A DNA stretch of 10,833 bases, from assembly GCA_933822405.4 (NCBI GenBank), contig CAKOGP040002031.1:1-10833 (forward strand), in the 5' to 3' direction. The stretch comes from Cylindrotheca closterium. Taxonomy: Eukaryota; Bacillariophyta; Bacillariophyceae; Bacillariales; Bacillariaceae. The position numbers and the translations under genes are program-made. Within the stretch, counting starts at the first letter, position 1; each line of letters opens with the position of its first letter. Positions 8,060-10,833 of the stretch are shown piece by piece. Under the pieces are notes generated by a model that saw only the letters and a list, made by a program, of their open reading frames with translations, did no database searches and was not told the origin of the DNA.

Positions 8060-8115
8060 CTGAATCAATCTCAATCTGAATCATTGACATGACGTCACTG
8101 CCGCTCAATGTCAAT
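8060..8115 (+). promoter_or_regulatory. CRE-type palindrome inside an inverted repeat, upstream of the SDR gene
   Basis: The full palindrome TGACGTCA is at 8090-8097, 132 bp before the SDR start codon. It sits between inverted octamers ATTGACAT (8083-8090) and ATGTCAAT (8108-8115). Two direct copies of CTGAATCA lie just upstream (8060-8067, 8076-8083). TGACGT-type sites bind bZIP factors. In the diatom Phaeodactylum, such sites act as CO2/cAMP-responsive elements of a carbonic anhydrase gene. Use by this gene is inference. Confidence 0.5.
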
Positions 8116-8134
8116 AATTTGGTATACTGCATCT

Positions 8135-8159
8135 CCGACAGAAGTGGTACTACTGTCGG
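8135..8159. repeat. Short inverted repeat before the SDR start codon
   Basis: CCGACAG (8135-8141) and CTGTCGG (8153-8159) are perfect inverted heptamers with an 11-base spacer, ending 69 bp before the ATG. It may form a hairpin in the 5' UTR or be a dimeric factor site. Confidence 0.4.
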
Positions 8160-8228
8160 TTGAACATATTCTACTCGTACATCACGGTAGCCGCAGTGAA
8201 GTACACCATCAAAGATCTACAGAAAATA

Positions 8229-9234
8229 ATGAGAACTGCTTTCTTACTTAGCCTTCTTCCTTGCGCTCTGGCATTTTCGTCATCTCTAGCACCAATGGGA
8301 AAAGCAACAAGTGCTCTTCATTCTTTGGCATCGGAGGATGAGGCTTCTTCATTTTCTCGTAGAGAAGCCATTCAAGCTGGAGTTGCTTCTGCCACGACTC
8401 TTGCAGGTCTATTTGTAATGCCACAATTGGGAATTGCTGAAGAAGAAACCAGAGCCACATCCATTAAAAATGTCGTTGTTGCTGGAGCAACTGGACAAAC
8501 CGGAAGCCGAGTTTTCGAACGCTTGGTTGCGCAAAACTTCGTCACTACAGGAGGTGTTCGAAATGTTGCAAAGGCCAGCAAGTCCCTGCAAGGAAACCTG
8601 AAACAATTAGACGTCGTTGAGGACTCTATTGATAGCCTGACCGAAACCCTCAAGGGAGCTGATGGTAAGATGAACTTTTTGCAGTGAATAGTCTGTGTTG
8701 AAGACTTGTATTTGACTCTTGATCTATCAAATCCTTATTTTAGGGCTCATTATCGCATGTGGCATGAATCCAGGCAAGAACCTTCTAAGAATGTCTGCTG
8801 CCGCACATGAAGTTGATAATATTGGAACCTGCAAGCTAATCTCTGCCGCCAAGAATGCCGGAGTCAAAAAGGTTGTCATGGTTTCCTCCATTTTAACAGA
8901 TGGCAGGGCGTGGGGACAAGAGAACTCCCCTGGTTTTGTTGCTACCAATGCCTTTGGCGGAGCACTCGACGAAAAGCTTGTCTCCGAAAAGTTTCTCCGA
9001 GCCAGTGGATTGGACTATACAATTGTTAGACCAGGAGGATTGAAGGCGAAGGCCCCAACAGGAGAATTGTCCATCAATCCTGAGAACACACTCAATAGTG
9101 GAGAAATTTCAAGAGACTTGGTCGCTGATGTTAGCATTGCTTGCTTGAACGACCCAGAAGCCTCTAACAAGGTTCTTGAAATTTTCGAAGATGAAGAAAA
9201 GCCAGCCAAGGTATTCAATGGACTGGTTATGTAA
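8229..9234 (+). CDS. Plastid-targeted NAD(P)-binding protein, atypical SDR / NmrA-like
   Basis: The gene has two exons, 8229-8664 and 8744-9234, joined in phase 1, giving 308 aa. The start ATG 8229-8231 is chosen because a signal peptide follows it at once. Residues 1-15 are a hydrophobic signal ending ALA-FSS, the cleavage-site Phe of diatom plastid presequences. A Ser/Ala-rich transit stretch follows, then SRR (44-45) with a hydrophobic stretch to GIA (70), resembling a Tat-type thylakoid lumen signal. The Rossmann fold begins at about 79, with the nucleotide loop GATGQTG at 86-92. Downstream blocks (LKGADG, GVKKVVMVSS, DYTIVRPGGL) match atypical SDRs of the plant At5g02240/HCF173-like kind. 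No classical YxxxK pair is evident, so a binding or chaperone role is as likely as a reductase. Substrate is unknown. It ends at TAA, convergent to the Maf gene. Confidence 0.88.
8665..8743 (+). other. Intron of the SDR gene
   Basis: The 79-bp intron runs from GTAAGA to TTTTAG and contains in-frame stops. Joining the flanks gives LKGAD-G-LIIACG, which restores the continuous SDR pattern. Confidence 0.88.
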
Positions 9235-9339
9235 TTGATCTATATTTCGCGATTATCACTTAGCAATTGGGATTCCGGAGCTAGTCCAAACTCTTCACTC
9301 TCTCCTCTCCAGTTTTTAAGTATCCGTTTGTTACCTGTC

Positions 9340-10078
9340 CTATTCCTCTATCAGAGCTCTGGCCAAGTATTTGCTGGTTTGATGCATGGGCAATCCCATC
9401 ACAGTAAAGAAATCTCCTGCGATGCTTTGCACCATTTGGCCGCCAATACATTGTATCCCGTAACTGCCTGCCTTGTCCATCGGTTCCCCAGGGGCAACAT
9501 ACGCATCAATGTCAGCATCGCTCAAGTTGCAAAAGGTAACATGAGCGCTCTCTGTAAACGAAGACAATAGGGAAATTTCACAGCTGGAAGAAAGCCAATA
9601 GAGTGCGATTCCAGTGTGGACCTGGTGCTTCAGGGGGTAAAATGAGCCTATGCTCTCTGTTTCCTTGCAATGTATCAAAGCAATGACAACAAGAACTGAC
9701 CTCTTGACCACTCAATTTGAGCAGCATTTGCTTGGCTTCTTCTTCATTCTTTGGTTTTTCCAAAATCTTGTCTTCAATATCAACAACAGTGTCACTCCCC
9801 AAGTAAAATACTGGAATATTTGTGTTTCGCTCTTTTCCTGCATGTTTGGCGGCCAAAGAGTGCGCCTTAGCCTCTGCTAGCTTTTTCATGGAAATGGTCG
9901 GATGCAAATCTTGTTGTACCAGCTCTTTTTGCAAAGAAGATTTGTCCAGTGGGGGTGGTTCACACGAATATGATCCAGCCAAGCCCATCATATCAAGGAT
10001 CTCACTATGGCTGATCCATAGTTCCACGCACCCAGCGATGATGCAAAAATTACCCTTAAGTAAATTAAACGCCACCAA
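9340..10078 (-). CDS. Maf/ASMTL-type nucleotide pyrophosphatase, 5' end unresolved
   Basis: Two exons, 10078-9701 and 9627-9340, are joined in phase 0 (SGQE-HQVHTG) and end at TAG. The product is about 221 aa, near the usual Maf size of 190-210. Maf proteins hydrolyse non-canonical or modified nucleoside triphosphates as a housecleaning step. Visible signatures are GSDTVVD (D96, the likely catalytic Asp), [17 protein letters not shown], and [13 protein letters not shown] with [10 protein letters not shown]. The N-terminal SxSxxR motif, expected after FCIIAG (11-16), is degraded to [12 protein letters not shown], with His where Arg is expected. No ATG opens this frame: position 10078 is a TTG. 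The next in-frame ATG (9991-9989) would remove the first strand. Upstream in the same frame lies a TGA (10111-10109) and then an ATG (10195). Either an unseen first exon exists, or the gene is decaying. Confidence 0.8.
9628..9700 (-). other. Intron of the Maf gene
   Basis: The 73-bp intron has donor GTCAGT and acceptor CCCTGAAG on the minus strand. Splicing joins the KLSGQE and HQVHTG blocks exactly where Maf proteins are continuous. Confidence 0.82.
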
Positions 10079-10154
10079 ATATACTTCAGGGAAAACGACA
10101 ACCTCGACTCAAACAACCCCTCCTCTTATTTCCACCTTCCAAACGGACTCCACC

Positions 10155-10394
10155 ATGGTGAATAATTTTGTGACCGAGTTGCGGGATCTCTCCATCACAT
10201 ACCCCCCTCGCCCTCCAACAAGTGCGAGGTTCAACAATCACTCTGATGTGAAGCTAGGAACGATGATCTATCGGACACCCTCCATCATCAGGGACCCTAA
10301 TATTCCTACTTTAAATTGTCTCAAATTTTGGCTGTATATGCTGGACCCCTACCCTTTCTTTGGACTGCAAACAATTGCGAGACTTGCGTTATAA
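10155..10394 (+). CDS. Doubtful small ORF, hypothetical
   Basis: An open frame of 79 codons follows a good start context (ACCATGG) and ends at TAA. The product has a Pro-rich middle and a hydrophobic, aromatic C-terminal third. No family is recognised. The same frame is open further upstream, antisense to the Maf gene, which suggests the openness may be chance. It lies head-to-head with Maf and could instead be noncoding upstream sequence. Confidence 0.15.
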   Translation: MVNNFVTELRDLSITYPPRPPTSARFNNHSDVKLGTMIYRTPSIIRDPNIPTLNCLKFWLYMLDPYPFFGLQTIARLAL

Positions 10395-10833
10395 CCTAAA
10401 GGAAGAATAAAATGCAGAAGCATCTTTTGAATTTAAATTTCTAAAGAATTTGACATTAATTGCAGTGTTTATCTTCAAGCATTATTCCAAATTATTATTG
10501 CATTCTTTTACAGAATTTTCTCCTTGTTTTGCCCTGGAGAAACGGAACATAGTTCCTGTAATGGTCAAACTTTTATTTCAAGAACATATTGGCAATTTAA
10601 GTGACGTTTTCTTCTCTTTTTAATTCCAATTTTCCAAAAATTAATTGTTGTTTTGAATTGAATACGTGTGTAAGGTGAAGATGGTAACAGTCACTATCGT
10701 ATTACATTGTTGTTGTGAATCGTTGTCGGATTCCTTTTAATTGTGATGTGGATAATTGCATGTTTATCCAAACGGATCGTGAACGTGTTCGCGTGTCGAA
10801 CCCGTTCCTCGCCAATATATACATTACTTATTG
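10395..10833. other. AT-rich intergenic region, no gene seen
   Basis: This stretch is AT-rich with many short T and A runs. Neither strand shows a recognisable coding frame; the longest open stretch noticed is about 40 codons on the minus strand from 10824. No RNA gene or repeat was recognised. Confidence 0.5.

Noticed and set aside
9822..10394. Long plus-strand open frame of 190 codons
   Set aside because: Its first half is antisense to the conserved Maf exon. Only the part from ATG 10155 was kept, as a doubtful call.
10702..10824. Minus-strand frame of about 40 codons
   Set aside because: It is short, in AT-rich sequence, with no motif and no supporting context.

Overview
The window looks like nuclear DNA of a diatom or a close stramenopile alga. 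Three things point there: a Ty1/copia-type LTR retrotransposon, short GT-AG introns (79 and 73 bp), and a host protein with a signal peptide ending in an 'ALA-F' motif, as in diatom plastid targeting. No species is assigned. Everything was read by eye; no database search was run.

Layout. Positions 1-224 (minus) hold the first 74 codons of a Cys/His-rich protein that runs off the left edge. Positions 317-420 form a dense nested inverted repeat able to fold into two mutually exclusive hairpins. Positions 444-8053 are one LTR retrotransposon read on the minus strand. Its 3' LTR is at 444-789 and its 5' LTR at 7708-8053, with five mismatches in 346 bp. Between them lies one gag-pol frame from ATG 7320 to TAG 954, in the order Gag, zinc knuckle, a membrane-like and basic module, protease, integrase, reverse transcriptase, RNase H. 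The frame is broken by five in-frame stops, all TGA, and by one +1 frameshift between integrase and RT. The element is therefore almost certainly non-autonomous now.

Right of the element, a compact region of about 175 bp carries a palindromic TGACGTCA (CRE-type) site. It leads into a two-exon plus-strand gene (8229-9234) for a plastid-targeted NAD(P)-binding protein of the atypical SDR/NmrA-like type. Convergent to it, with 105 bp between the stops, is a minus-strand two-exon gene (9340 to about 10078) for a Maf/ASMTL-type nucleotide pyrophosphatase. Its 3' half is well conserved, but its N-terminal motif and start codon are unclear. The last ~440 bp is AT-rich and shows no convincing gene.

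How the parts relate. The host genes are ordinary housekeeping or plastid genes. The retrotransposon inserted just upstream of the SDR gene, so its 5' LTR and that gene diverge from the same short CRE-bearing interval. The least ordinary features are the membrane-like module between zinc knuckle and protease, the all-TGA pattern of interruptions, the missing target-site duplication beside a fold-back repeat, and a Rossmann-fold protein carrying a thylakoid-lumen-like signal.
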